Below, piece after piece: positions 53,240 through 64,000 of a stretch of DNA of 64,000 bases (position 1 is its first letter; each line of letters opens with the position of its first letter). The position numbers were made by a program, and so were the translations under genes. Below the pieces are notes generated by a model, which was not told where the DNA came from, did not search any database, and saw only the letters and a list, made by a program, of their open reading frames with translations. The DNA comes from Branchinecta lynchi (Eukaryota; Arthropoda; Branchiopoda; Anostraca; Branchinectidae). Location of the stretch: contig JAKZAP010000009.1 of the NCBI GenBank assembly GCA_023053575.1, positions 18,271,869 to 18,335,868 of the forward strand, in the 5' to 3' direction.

Positions 53240-53436
53240 CTGTAAAGATTCTGTCGATCAGTCGTTCCAAGAGGACCATGTGACTTCATAAAAATTCCTC
53301 CATTGACTCCACTCCGTTGAAGAACACTGGAAGATTTCCTTGACACGGCAAGTCTTCTGGTTGTTACCCTTGTCAGTAGGCAGTCTTCTGAGCTGTTTTT
53401 ATAATCAAGGATTGAGCAACGACTGATATTTGCCAT
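53240..53436 (-). CDS. Candidate first coding exon of minus-strand gene
   Basis: ATG at 53436 in context CAGATATGG. The frame reads MANISRCSILDYKNSSEDCL, continues through SVLQRSGVNGGIFMKSHGPL and GTTDRQNLY, and then meets a donor CAG|GTTTGT at 53240 (phase 2; without splicing it stops at 53206). Basic and Ser/Thr-rich; no family recognised. A second, divergent Kozak-like start (CACCATGGGAAAGCG, 53521) opens only 12 codons on the plus strand. Confidence 0.4.
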
Positions 53437-53574
53437 ATCTGACCTCGACCAAAATATGAGCTTGAAAAATCACGTTTGGTCGACATTTTAAATTTTCGCG
53501 GGCGAATTGTGGACGGATTCACCATGGGAAAGCGTCCACATTCTCAACGTCCCTACTGAAGACTACTGTGGACA

Positions 53575-54290
53575 GAATGAAAATCCCTAATGAGTGTTGT
53601 AATAATTCAATGTGTTTGAATCTAAGATGTAAAAATAAGTTGCCTGTTCAGTTAAACTTTAAGGGATTGCTTTATTTTTTACTATTTACTCTGCATGACG
53701 TTCAGAATATCTACGGCCGTCCTCACAACGCAAAATTCTCCTAAAGGCATATTCTCGCTGTTCTCCGAGAACTCCTCGAGAATCGAAGGGAACGGCCAGA
53801 ATAGAGGGAGTCACTCCACGCAGACTCCGCGTGCAGAAAAGAGCGAGAACACGCTGTTTTCTGCGTGTTCTACATAGAGAAGGTAGTGAAAATAAAAAAA
53901 ATCCCTTTGCAGAATCCAAATAAGTCAGTGTATTGAATTAAATGACACAAAAATAAGTTTGCTTTTCAGTTAAACTTTAAAGGCGCAATCTTCACCAATC
54001 TCAGCAGTACCAACTGAAAAGCCGCGTGTGTGTTGAGATTAAAGTTTCCAGTGTCATACTAGAATTTACGCTGTTGGACGGTCGCAGATATTCTGAACGT
54101 CAAAACTAGAGCAGATAGTGGAAAATAAAAAAAAAACCTTGCCGAATCCAAATAATTCAGTGTATTCGATTAAATGACACAAAAATAAGTTGGCTTTTCA
54201 GTTAAATTTTAAGGAAAACTTTTGATATCGAAAGAGAGATCGAAAGAGATTTCGATCAATATCTGCTTCCAAAACAGATATTGATCGAAA
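53575..54290. repeat. Repeats of CCGAATCCAAATAA unit and inverted GACGTTCAGAATATCT
   Basis: AAATAAAAAAAATCC.TTGC.GAATCCAAATAA and GACACAAAAATAAGTTTGCTTTTCAG recur at about 53.88-53.98 and 54.12-54.21 kb, with a weaker copy at 53.61-53.66 kb. GACGTTCAGAATATCTACGG (53698) is inverted at 54.08-54.10 kb. These words lie in and beside the element at 53743-54564. Confidence 0.55.
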
Positions 54291-54564
54291 CAAAAATATC
54301 CAGTTGACGAAATAAGTCTGGATCCACTTTATTCTGGTTTTGTTTACTCTGATTGTTTTTAACTAATTTTACATTGCACCAACACCAGGAAATATTGATT
54401 CCTCTCCGTATTTGAAAGGGAGTCCTTTTTGATGATGGTGATGATAATCCCAGCATTCCCCGTTCGTGGGGACTCACGAGAATACGGGTAGTGAGTCCCC
54501 GGGACGAACAAAAAACGCGGGGACTCCTCAAGTGGAGTCCTCGGGGAACAGCGAGAATACGCCT
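53743..54564. mobile_element. TIR element with GAGGACTCC ends (copy 2), enlarged
   Basis: GGCATATTCTCGCTGTTCTC at the left and GGGGAACAGCGAGAATACGCC at the right are inverted. The right half is the reverse complement of 33.20-33.46 kb and the left part of 33.48-33.62 kb. About 400 bp of the tandem repeat described at 53.58-54.29 kb is extra, so the copy has been interrupted. Confidence 0.55.
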
Positions 54565-54587
54565 CATGTCACGGAAACTTTAAATCT

Positions 54588-55262
54588 TAAAGTTCAATGG
54601 GCACATTAAACTACCCCAATCCCACTCTGTAACAACCTAAGAACAGTGCTTACCCCCTAGATCATCAGCTTTTTCAACAGTTTCCTCTCTGTGATATTTC
54701 AAAGCGTAATTTTTTGGGCCACTACATGCTCAATTTACTAGCTTGGACGAAGATAAAAGTGATTTTTCTTATAATGCTTAGTAGATCTTTATTTTATGCA
54801 TAAATCAGATTCTATAATTCAGATTTGAATAGATTATTTGTTTCTGAATGATTTTTGTAGCTATGTTATTTTTTATAAGCTTATTGCATATTCTGGTACA
54901 TTTTATAAAGCAAGTTAATCAAGCTTCAGAACAATATTTCACAAAGAAAAACTTTTAATAGGCATTTTAAGCCATGGAACTTCTAATGAAACACTAGAAC
55001 AATCAGGTAAACTGCATCTGCGGCTTGACTTTGGTGACATCTCAAATATATCCTTTTATATCAAGCATTGCTGGGAGTTTTTGAATTTCCTGCCACGATA
55101 TCCCAGCTCCTAAGATTTGGATCGCCGAAATGCCAGAGAGGTAAAGATAGGGGATAACAAGAAAACGGCTGATTTTTGTAGCGCCTTCTAAAGGAAATTG
55201 GAAATGTTTATTTGTGAAGCATTTAATACAAAGTAAAGCATTAGAAGTGTCCATTGTGCTTT
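54588..55262 (-). mobile_element. 675-bp TIR DNA element (copy D)
   Basis: TAAAGTTCAATGGGCACATT and GTGTCCATTGTGCTTTA are its ends. Same length as copy A at 5272-5946 and roughly nine-tenths identical by eye. A 70-codon frame at 55042-55254 (minus) corresponds to that of copy A. Confidence 0.65.
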
Positions 55263-56030
55263 AATACAAACGCGGCTTTTCAGTAGCCAGTGATAAGGTC
55301 GTGGACGATAGCTCTCTGCGTGACCACTTATTTTTCGTAAAATCGTTTTTATCCAGCATTCAATACAGGTAAAAGCTCATAGAGGTAACACAATCACCAC
55401 TATATTAGAATCGATCATTCGTGAATAGCGGAGTAACGAAGTAACACGTTTTCATCGGCTCTTTAAGCCTCTTTAAGTGAATAAGTGGTAGGTAACGAGA
55501 TTGTCGCACCTCAGCCCTTTTCAGTGAAACTTTAATGGATGTTCCTTGTCTGAGAAAATTAATACTAATGCGAGATATAAAATCTAACAGAAGTTCTGTA
55601 CTTTTTGTATCCCTGACGTACAAACTCCTCTCAGGTCAGGTCCATCATAGTCGAGGAAAAAGCAACCATGATTGCTCAAAGAAACTTTAATTACCCAAAG
55701 AATATAACAGTTCAGTCGTCATCTGTTAGAAAGCCGGAAATTTGGAAAAGGGCTCAACGTGCCAAAAGCAATGGTAAAAAGCCCTGTAAGAAAATTAACG
55801 CTTCAACCAATTGACTGGAGCTTCCCTGCTAATTTTGTCAACTTTTAGTATTGCAGCTTTTGGCCAACAACAGTATTAAGCCCTTGAATTCTTCCAAGAC
55901 TAGATAGTAATATATTATATATTACTTCCAAGACTTGATAGGAATATATTTTTAAGAACTGGTATCTTCATCTTCAGTCGAAGAATCTAGAAGGTGGAAT
56001 TTAGAAGGCGAGCTTTGCCCTCTTTGTATT
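55263..56030. other. Intergenic, nothing recognised
   Basis: TTCCAAGACTAGATAGTAATATATTA / TTCCAAGACTTGATAGGAATATATT (55.89-55.95 kb) is a short tandem duplication. No gene. Confidence 0.35.
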
Positions 56031-56870
56031 GTCTTTTTGGGATCCCAAAACGTAAGCAAAATGTCCGTCTGCCCGTCTGTAAGCACGATAACTCTCGAAG
56101 GCAATGAGATATTTTGATGAAACTTGGTGTGAGGATTCATTGGGTTAAGGGTAAGGCCAAGTTCGTAGATGGGCTATGTAGCTCCATATTTAGGGGTGGG
56201 GGAGGGGGTTCAAATTAAGGGATAAACAAAATATTTTTAAACAGCTAATGTGATAGTCGATTATGGGGTAAGAAGGCATGCTGAGCACGATAGTGAAAAT
56301 CATTTTTACGCCGGACAAGTAGTTCGTTCGGAATCCGGCAAAAACCGGAAAATTGGTTAAAAGTAAAAGTTTTATTTGAAGTTGATTAAATGGTCGATTT
56401 AGGGGTAAGAAGACATGCTGAACACGATGGTGAAAACAATTTTCTCGCCGAACATTTAGTTAGTCCGAAATCCGGCGATAACCGGAAAGTTGGTTAAAAG
56501 TAAAAGTTTAATTTGAAGTTGATTAAATGTTTGATTTATGGGTAAAAAGACATGCCGAACACGATGGTGAAAATCATTTTCTTGCGGGACAACTAGTTCG
56601 CCCGGAATCCGCCAAAACCGGAAAATTTGTTAAAAGAAAAAGTTCGATTAGATGACAGATTAAGGGGTAAGAAGAGAGGCTGAGTCGGTATATGACAATG
56701 GTTTTTTACCCGGACATATAATTATTCCGGAATCCGGTTGTAACCAGATTTTTTTAAGTCAAACTTTTATTCAAAGTTGATTAGATGTTCTTGATAGGGA
56801 AAAGGAGATACGCTGGTTTTGTTTCTGAATTATTTTTTTGCTGGACTAGTAGTTCCGTCGGAAATCGGCA
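56031..56870 (+). mobile_element. pearl/HINE-like element with 137-bp minisatellite (copy 2)
   Basis: Starts TTTTTGGGATCCCAAAACG, a short CCGTCTGCCCGTCTG run, AACTCTCGAAGGCAATGAGA, then units of 137 bp (GAAGTTGATTAAATG at 56378 and 56515). The last units degrade near 56.85 kb and the GGGATCCCATCG end is missing. It is the inverse orientation of 848-1745. Confidence 0.7.
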
Positions 56871-56962
56871 GGAAGTCTCGGTCAGTATCGTGTATTCAAG
56901 AGAAAACGTACCGCACAAGAATATGTTGCAGGAGAAAGCGTTTCTATTTGCAAATGCGTTTC

Positions 56963-57100
56963 TTAGAAAACTGGTTCAAAGGGCCGGCAGCGTTGCATCC
57001 TGAAGGGTTGCAGCTACATAACGTTTCATCGCAAAACTGGTTCAAAGGGCCGGCAGCGTTGCATGCTGAAGGGTTGCAGCTACATAAGGTTTCATCGGGA
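56963..57100. repeat. 69-bp tandem duplication
   Basis: AAAACTGGTTCAAAGGGCCG through GGTTGCAGCTACATAA is repeated directly with two or three differences (TGCATCCTG/TGCATGCTG). It is open on both strands, which inflates the frames here (56819-57130). Confidence 0.75.
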
Positions 57101-57339
57101 ATTCGTGCCAGAAGTACATGTGAGACATAATAATATCCGATGAAAAACAAGCTTCCTTCTTCTGATTTGGATAGTCTTCTGCGCGATACATTAGTTAAGA
57201 GACGATGAAAATCAATGACCGATGCAAACGTCTGACCTCCGCGTTTGAGAAAACGTGAGTTTTCTGAAAAGGCTTCTTACTGCAGCAATCTCACAGAAAT
57301 TCCTCTCCTATCCCTATCACCATTACCATTTATATACAT

Positions 57340-57500
57340 GTATAGTCAACAAGGTTCAAGGTTCAAGGTTTAATTTACACTTCTGTACAAAATCAAAACT
57401 AGACCTACGTTGCCCGGGCAACGTGAAGTGTTGCGGCAACCTTTGTCCGGCTTCGCCGGCTAAAGTGTTGCGAGAGCAACACTTTGGTTTTGTTTCTTCG
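57340..57500 (-). repeat. LINE 3' tail and hairpin cluster
   Basis: Minus strand: TTTTGTACAGAAGTGTAAATTA then CCTTGAACCTTGAACC, the tail shared with 46.27 kb. Adjoining it are three strong dyads: CGTTGCCCGGGCAACG (57409-57424), CCGGCTTCGCCGG (about 57448-57460) and GTGTTGCGAGAGCAACAC (about 57465-57482). The last recurs with its flank TTTGGTTTTG, inverted, at about 61.31 kb. Confidence 0.55.
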
Positions 57501-57579
57501 CTGTCGGTTAAATGCTGAAATTGTCAACTTATCGAAGCCTTTAAAACGGTATGTTCTAAAAAGAATAATCACATAATCA

Positions 57580-57725
57580 AATAAATATTCTTTGAGCCCA
57601 AGCTGACTTTGAAACATTTATTCAAACAATGTTTACAACGGATACGTCAGCTCTGATTTTTCATCAGCCTCTGATGAAAAATCAGAGCTGACGTATCCGT
57701 TGTAAACATTGTTTGAATACACATA
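57580..57725. repeat. Inverted repeat of the 88-bp family tail
   Basis: GTTTACAACGGATACGTCAG and ATTTTTCATCAG are followed immediately by CTGATGAAAAATCAGAGCTG and ACGTATCCGTTGTAAAC, a palindrome of about 45 bp per arm with a 3-base centre (CCT). The word GCTGACGTATCCGTTG.AAACATTGTT also ends the 14.2-kb units. Confidence 0.7.
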
Positions 57726-57782
57726 ATCAAAAGATGTTCTTTAGCGTTGTAAAACCAACAACAAAACAATATCGGAAGAAGG

Positions 57783-60580
57783 CTATCCGTAACGTTTCAG
57801 GATTAAAATACCATAGATGACACTATTAATTATTACAAAACTACCTTATTGTTTTACATTACCGTATCGTTTGTACCCGTTGCGTAAACAGTTAATCCTA
57901 GGTTATAGCGATAGACCATCGATACAAACTTTCTTACTGTCATATTTACAGAAATCGAATACAATGTGCACCAATTTTCAAAAATGTCTAGCCCCTCGTG
58001 CTTACTTACAAGTCCCTCTCCCGTGATTGACATCAAATTCACCGGAAACAAATAATGGATACACCAGCTATCAAAAGTTGCAAACCCCTCATCGCTGAAG
58101 ATGATTATAGCATAAAAGCCGATTATTACTTACAAGTCCCATGCATGTCTTACAATTGGGAACAAAATTGTTCTTACCATCGAATACACCTGAGACAAAT
58201 AACAGGTATACCAACTAGCAAAAGCTGCAAACTCCTCGTTGCCGAAGATGATTATGAGCTAACAGTCGACTGTTGCTTACAGTCGACTGTTGCTTACAAG
58301 TCCCTTACATGTCTCACAACTGGTATCGCCTATTTTTGGTTTCAGTGTGTACCTTACTCCTAAAGTTGTCAACCCCCTGAAACTTTCAAACTGGTTTATC
58401 TCATGAAGGATTTTTGTTCAAAAAAATGGATGGCATATATTTTGATCAGCTCTTCAAGGGCTATCGATTGCCCTAACCACAACAAAAGCATATCGGAAAA
58501 AGGGACTAAATTGACTTTGCAGTCAGTTGAACTTTATCCTTTTCAATCGTAGACATCGTGACGGATGAAAACTTGGAATAATATCCTATATAATCTAGTT
58601 GGTATTATAAAGCTATCCGTAACTTTTTAGGATTAAAATACCATAGATGACACTATTAATTATTACGAAACTACCTTGTTTTACATTACAGTATCGTTTG
58701 TACCCGTTGCGTTAACAGTAAATCCTAGGTTACAGCGATAGACCAACGATACAAACTTTCTTACCGTCAGATCTATATAAATCGAATACAATTTGCAACA
58801 ATTCGCACAAACTTCTAGCCCCTCGTGCACCGATTCTACTGACAAGTCCCTTTCCCGTGATAGACATCAAGTTCACCGGATAAAAATAATGGGTACACCG
58901 ACTAGCAAAAGTTGCAAACCCATAATCGCTGAAGATTTGTGTAGCATAACAGCCGATTATTACTTAAAAGTCCCTTGCAAGTTTTACATTTGGGAACCAA
59001 ATTGTTCATCAAATGACAGGTACGCCAACTAGCGAGAGCTGCAAACCTCTCATTGCCGAAGATGATTATGAGCTAATAGTCACCTGTCGCGTACAAGTCC
59101 CCTAAAAGTCTCACAACTGGTATCGCCTATTTTTGGTTTCAGTGTGTATCTTACTACTGAAGTTGTCAACCCCTTGAAACTTTCAAACTGGTGTATCTCA
59201 TAAAGGAATTTTTTTACCAAAAAATGGATGTCATATACTTTGATCAGCTCATCAGCGGCTATCGATTGCCGTCGAAGTCGAACTTTATCCTTTTCAATCG
59301 TAGATATCGTGACGGATGAAAACTTGGAACAATATCTTATATAATCTAGTTGATGTTATAAAGCTATCCGTAACTTTTCAGGATTAAAATACCATAGATG
59401 ACACTATTAATTATTACAAAATTACCTTATTGTTTTACATTACCGTATCGTTTGTACCCGTTGCGTAAACAGTTAATCCTAGGTTAAAGCGATAGACCAT
59501 CGATACAAACTTTCTTACTGTCATATTTACAGAAATCGAATACAATGTGCACCAATTTTCAAAAACTTCTAGCCCCTCGTGAACCGATTCTTACTTACAA
59601 GTCCGTCTCCCGTGATTGACATCAAATTCACCGGAAACAAATAATGGATATACCAGCTATCAAAAGTTGCAAGCCCCTCATCGCTGAAGATGATTATAGC
59701 ATAAGCTTTTTAAACGGGATGTTCTAAAAAAATTAATCATATGATCAAAAGGTATTCTTCAGCGTTGTAAAAACAACAACAAAATAATATAGGAAGAAGG
59801 GACTAAATTAACTTTGCAGTCAATTGTACTTTATCCTTTTCAATCGTAGACATCGTGACTTATATAATCTAGTTGGTAATAGAAAGCTATCCGTAACTTT
59901 TCAGGATTCAAATACCATAGATGACACTATTAATTATTATGAAACTACCTCATTGCTTTACATTTTCGTTTGTATCCGTTGTGTAAACAGTTAATCCTCG
60001 GTTACATTGATAGACCATCGACACAAACTTTCTTACCGTCAGATTTATAGAAATCGAATACAATGTGCACCCATTTGCAAAAATTCCTAACCCCTCGTGA
60101 ACCGATTCCTACTTACAAGTCCCTCTCCCGTGATATACATTAAGTTAACCGGAAGCAAATAATGGGTACACCAGCTAGCAAAAGCTGCAAACCCATCATC
60201 GCAGAAGATGATTGTAGCATAACAGCCGATTATTACTTACAAGTCCCTTGCATATCTTACCATTGGGAACCAAATTGTTCTTACCATCGAATACACCGGA
60301 AACAAATAACAGGTATACCAACTAGCAAAAGCTGCAAACCCCTCATTACCGAAGATGATTATGGGCTAACAGTCGACTGTTGCTTAAAAGTCCCCTATAT
60401 GCATCATAACTGGTATCGCCTATTTTTGGTTTCAATGTACCTTACTATGAAGTTGTCAACCCCTTTGAAATTTTCAAACTGGTGTATCTCATGAAGGAAT
60501 TTTTGTACCAAAAAATGGATGACATATACTTTGATCAGCCCATCAATGGCTATCGATTGCCGTCGAAAAAAAAATTCTAC
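57783..60580. repeat. Tandem array of about 0.5-0.8-kb units
   Basis: CTATCCGTAAC(G/T)TTTCAGGATT starts units at about 57783, 58611, 59362 and 59886. Each continues CCATAGATGACACTATTAAT, TTAATCCTAGGTTA, CGATAGACCA and an internally duplicated block (CC(A/T)GCTA(T/G)CAAAAG(T/C)TGCAAACCC). Length differs by deletion of inner blocks. Frames of 79-110 codons recur at 58055, 58793 and 60162, but between the first and last copy I count about 8 replacement against 3 silent changes over the first 45 codons. No sign of coding constraint, so I do not call CDS. Confidence 0.75.
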
Positions 60581-61186
60581 CTGTCTTAGTTCAAAAGTTG
60601 ACTTTTTTGCCGTAGGCCAACTTTCTAACGTCACGACTTAGAAAGGAGCAAAGGATAAGCTCTAGTTTCTTTAGCAATGAGAGAACTTTTAAAGTTTAAG
60701 AGGCACATCTGATACCGTTACTCTACCACAAACCAAAGTGTTAAAAAAAAAAATTATAAACTCAGCTGAAATCGTCGCAGACATAGACAGAAACAATAGA
60801 TGGCAGCACTTTCGGACCCGTGGGAAAAAGCCACTTTTTTGTCTCTGTAGATTTTTCTATTTATCACTCAAAGAAGATATGTTGGCTGTGGGGCCGGGTA
60901 ACTGCCGCATATATTTAACACTTATAGATTTTAGTCCATCTTCAATTTGAAACTGGTGCCTGCCTGCTTGCGTGCTAGAACGGAGCTTTCCACTCGAAAG
61001 CAGAAACATCTTTTGATGAAACGAAAGGTTCGCTACACAACTTCAGATAGTCCTCTCTGACATAGGCTATACAACTCCACTTCACTTCGCAAACCGTAGG
61101 CTCTGGCTCGATGACAAGCAAAAACCATCCTTATTGGCCCCAGGCAAGAGTTCTACGGAGCTTTCCAAAATGTAATGTCATATTCG
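60581..61186. other. Intergenic, nothing recognised
   Basis: No open frame above 76 codons, no TIR or shared repeat noticed. Confidence 0.35.
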
Positions 61187-61305
61187 TCAATCCGGCCTAA
61201 GGTCCACACTTTCCGTAAAAACCGCACAGGTTAGACCCTTCTCAGTTACCAGGAATAAAATGAAATCGGAGTCATAGGAAAAAAAAAAAAAAAAAAAAAA
61301 AAAAA

Positions 61306-61635
61306 CAGGACAAAACCAAAGTGTTGCTCTCGCAACACAATAAATAGGGTCAAGCCGGGGACACAAGGTCGATTGACAAAAACCCGGTACAATATATAAC
61401 AAACATATTTTACCTATAACTAATTACATAAATAAATGTTAATAATTCCATGACTCATCACCAGACGGGAACCCGCCCCACAAACCCACCGACACTCGGC
61501 AAGATCAACCCGAAATCCCAAAAAAAAAAAAATACCCAATGCGCAAGCGAGGGTTACCGATGGCCGACAACTAATATGGACCCCAACCAAAACATATCAA
61601 CAACAAACAAATAAAAGTTTACTTTAATTTTTTTT
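61306..61635 (-). repeat. 3' UTR of the Jockey/CR1-type LINE
   Basis: Continues downstream of the RT stop on the minus strand. GGTTGGGGTCCATATTAG, CCTCGCTTGCGCATTGGG, GTGTCGGTGGG and TTTTTGTCAATCGACC match the solo UTR at 46.0-46.3 kb. It ends near the GTGTTGCGAGAGCAACAC hairpin and a 27-base T run (A run at 61279-61305 on the plus strand). Confidence 0.65.
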
Positions 61636-63684
61636 TTATCGATGATTCTTGAATTTATTTATAAGTATAGAATGAAGTTGCTTTTTTATATTTGGAAGAG
61701 ATTTACTGATATCAATATATTGTAAATAAAGATGCCATGAACCTGTGATTGAAAAATATGGTGAGAACCGCGATCTCTCAGTGGTTAATTTAAGGTGCTG
61801 CATTTTCCATTTATGACGGGTTTCATAAGAATGGTCAGGTTGCTCAGGGAAAAAATTACTCGAACGAAAGTACGAAGGTAGTTCCGACCGGTCATATTTT
61901 ACCTTAAATAAAAAAGAATGGAGAGTGAATAATTCTGAAACAGGCAAAATATTGGTTAACAAATATAGAGTTTCAGTTTTAGTTTTGTTAGGATAAGAAG
62001 AAGGGGATGGTAAATATTTTTGTAAAATTCGAAGAGCCCGGTTTTGAAGAGTCTGTATCGGTTTCACATGATATTTGAATGTTGCCAAATAAATCAAGGG
62101 ACAATACGTAAGATGGGAGTGTATCAAAGCAAAATAAATCAGGCGTAGAATTTCATACGGGAAAAAATGCTGAAACCTCCGCATTATACCAACTCCTTGT
62201 GCAACTTTAACCCGTGATCTATTACAATGTTCTTTATACGATAGATTTTCATCAATAATTATACCAAGATACCGGAGTGAAGTTACCCTTTGAATTTGAA
62301 TATTTGTAGCCTGATCATTTATTGTCGAAACTTACTTTTGCTTTGTGTCCAATTCTACTATAAATGATAAATTTCGTTTTGGCGGCATTTAATGACAAAC
62401 GATTAGCTTTTAGCCATACAATCAATTGGGAAAACACGATTTGCAGCTTCTCTTTGACATCCTCTTCCGACTGTCCTGCAAGTGTTGATCCGGTATCATC
62501 GGCGAAAAGGACATTCAGACTGTTGTTTTCTGTCGCTGATGAAAGGTCATTTATGTATATTAGGAAGAGCAGTGGTCCCAGAATTGAACCCTGAGGGACA
62601 CCAATATTTGACAATAAGCATGGATCCGAAACTGTCTTATTAATAGTTGTTACTTGGGATCGACCTGTTAGGTAAGATGCGATAAAATCGTGCGCTGGTC
62701 CTCGTATCCCACCATGGCTTGATTTATATAACAATATTTCGTGACAAATCGTGTCGAATGCCTTCTCAAGGTCCAAAAAGATACTCGCCGGAATCAATTT
62801 TTTATCAAGACATTCGTGAATAAATTGGATCATAGTCAGGATGGCATCTTGCTTACTATGTCCCTTTCTAAACCCAAACTGATTTTTTGAAAAATAATCC
62901 TTCGACGTAAGGAAATTATACACTCGATTATAAAAACATCGCTCCATTAATTTAGAAAAACCCGAAAGGATAGATATTGGTCTATAATTCGTGCAGTTAC
63001 TCCGGTCATCACTTTTATACAGTGGTAACACCTTTGCTTTCTTAAATGAATCCGGAAAAGTTTCCGATCTAAATGACAGATTTATTAAATGACACATTAC
63101 TTTATTAATACTCGGTAAAATGGCTTTCACAATATTCGTCGACGATTCATCAATCCCCGGGGAATTTCCACTCTTTAAAAGCTTACCAATATTAGCAAGC
63201 TCTTCCTCTGTAACCGGTGTTAAAAACATAGACTTTTCAGAAGGCTTTCCGAGGTATGTACATAATCACATTGACCATGTGGCATATTGTGTTGGAGCTT
63301 GCAGGCTACCGACTGTCCAATTGACGCGAAATGTGAGTTCATGTAGTTAGCTATTTCTAGCTCCCTTTCAATTGTATTACCATGAGCGTCCTTTATTTCG
63401 GATGGTGTAGAAGATGTTCGCGATCGATTCAAGCATGAATTTATTAGCTCCCAAGTTTTCTTTGGTGATTTACTTACTTCACTAAACGAATCAAAATAAT
63501 ATTTCATTTTAGCATTACGTATTATTTTTGAAAGTAGGTTTTTGTAATTTTTGAAAGTTGTTTTATTTCCTTTACTTGGGAATGATAAAAAAGTTTTATA
63601 GAGAGCGTTTTTTTGTTTTATTGACGTCAAAAGGGAGGGCGATATCCAGGGTTGAATGGGTTGATTATATTTCCCTTTATGTTT
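61636..63684 (-). pseudogene. Jockey/CR1-type LINE reverse transcriptase, two frameshifts
   Basis: From 63684 on the minus strand: PWISPSLLTSIKQKNALYKT and KKTWELINSC (linker before RT). A frameshift at about 63240 leads into a 304-codon block (62315-63229) with NYRPISIL at residues 81-88, FLDLEKAFDT 151-160, GVPQGSILGP 210-219 and FADDT 242-246 (catalytic). A second frameshift is at about 62325, then VTSLRYLGIIIDENLSYKEH and a 182-codon C-terminal block (61636-62184) with IYFALIHSHLTY and LPVSELFTLHS. Motifs place it in the Jockey/CR1 group. The endonuclease is absent because the element at 63685 interrupts it. Confidence 0.85.
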
Positions 63685-64000
63685 TTTTGGGATCCCAAAA
63701 CGTAAGTGGAGGGATACCTATGACATCGCAAAAGTTGTCCGTCTGTCCGTCCGTCCGTCCGTCTGTCCGTCCGTCCGTCTGTCCGTCCGTCTGTAAGCAC
63801 GATAACTCTCGAAGGGAATGAGATATTTTGATGAAACTTGGTGTGAGGGTTCGTTGGGTCGTCGGACCAGTCAAGTTCGTAGATGGGCTTTGTAGCTCTA
63901 CATTTAGGGGTGGGGGAGGGGATTCAAATTAAGGAACAAACAAAATATTTTGAAACAGCTAATGTGATAGTCGATTATGGGGTAAGAGGACATGCTGAAC
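63685..64000 (+). mobile_element. pearl/HINE-like element (copy 3), running off the window
   Basis: TTTTTTTGGGATCCCAAAACG, then a CCGT/CTGT tetranucleotide run at 63739-63794, GCACGATAACTCTCGAAGGG, AATGAGATATTTTGATGAAA, and the first minisatellite half-unit (GGGGTAAGAGGACATGCTGAAC) at the edge. It begins exactly where LINE coding stops, so it inserted into the LINE. Confidence 0.75.

Noticed and set aside
53521..53560. Divergent gene start CACCATGGGAAAGCG
   Set aside because: Excellent start context but only 12 codons and no consensus donor before the stop.

Overview
The window reads as nuclear DNA of a metazoan, most likely an aquatic invertebrate. It is AT-rich and has no bacterial operons or ribosome-binding sites. 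It is packed with degraded non-LTR retrotransposons of several lineages, short terminal-inverted-repeat (TIR) elements, and two families of pearl/HINE-like elements, in which a minisatellite core is joined to a CCGT/CTGT microsatellite. Such elements are best known from bivalves and other marine invertebrates. No rRNA, convincing tRNA or CRISPR array was seen, and no gene was recognised by name.

Layout. 1-13 kb: pearl/HINE-like copies, a MULE-like element, hAT-like MITEs with 8-bp target duplications (4.88-5.17 and 6.72-7.10 kb), a CR1-like LINE 3' end (8.0-8.5 kb), a nested Harbinger-like/MULE-like pair (11.16-11.83 kb) and an exact-looking 511-bp tandem duplication (12.2-13.2 kb). 14-20 kb: an insertion carrying two 88-bp direct repeats with a hammerhead-like core (14.23-14.48 kb), further MITEs with target duplications, and a palindrome-rich block (19.4-20.1 kb). 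20.46-24.11 kb: one large hAT-like insertion with a perfect 8-bp target duplication. It has swallowed a LINE reverse-transcriptase fragment (itself cut by a Harbinger-like element) and a 680-bp DNA element. 24.6-25.6 kb: a Harbinger-like element whose right end is tandemly amplified. 28-46 kb: a second copy of the same LINE, several RT C-terminal fragments, more MITEs, and a six-unit 281-bp minisatellite inside a HINE-like element (42.4-44.3 kb).

The interval 47.6-53.5 kb is the least TE-dense and has the only sequence that behaves like a host gene. Several open stretches on the minus strand are bounded by splice-like signals, two of them joined in phase across a 39-nt intron. The product is unknown. 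53.6-57.5 kb returns to repeats. 57.8-60.5 kb is a tandem array of 0.5-0.8-kb units. The right edge (61.2-63.7 kb) is a Jockey/CR1-type LINE with two frameshifts. Its 5' side is cut by a pearl-like element that runs off the window.

Insertion order can be read at many loci: MITE in MITE, LINE tail in MITE, MITE in LINE in hAT, pearl in LINE. The window therefore works mainly as a nested fossil record of transposition. Family names rest on visible TIRs, target duplications and RT motifs; all superfamily assignments without a transposase are inference.
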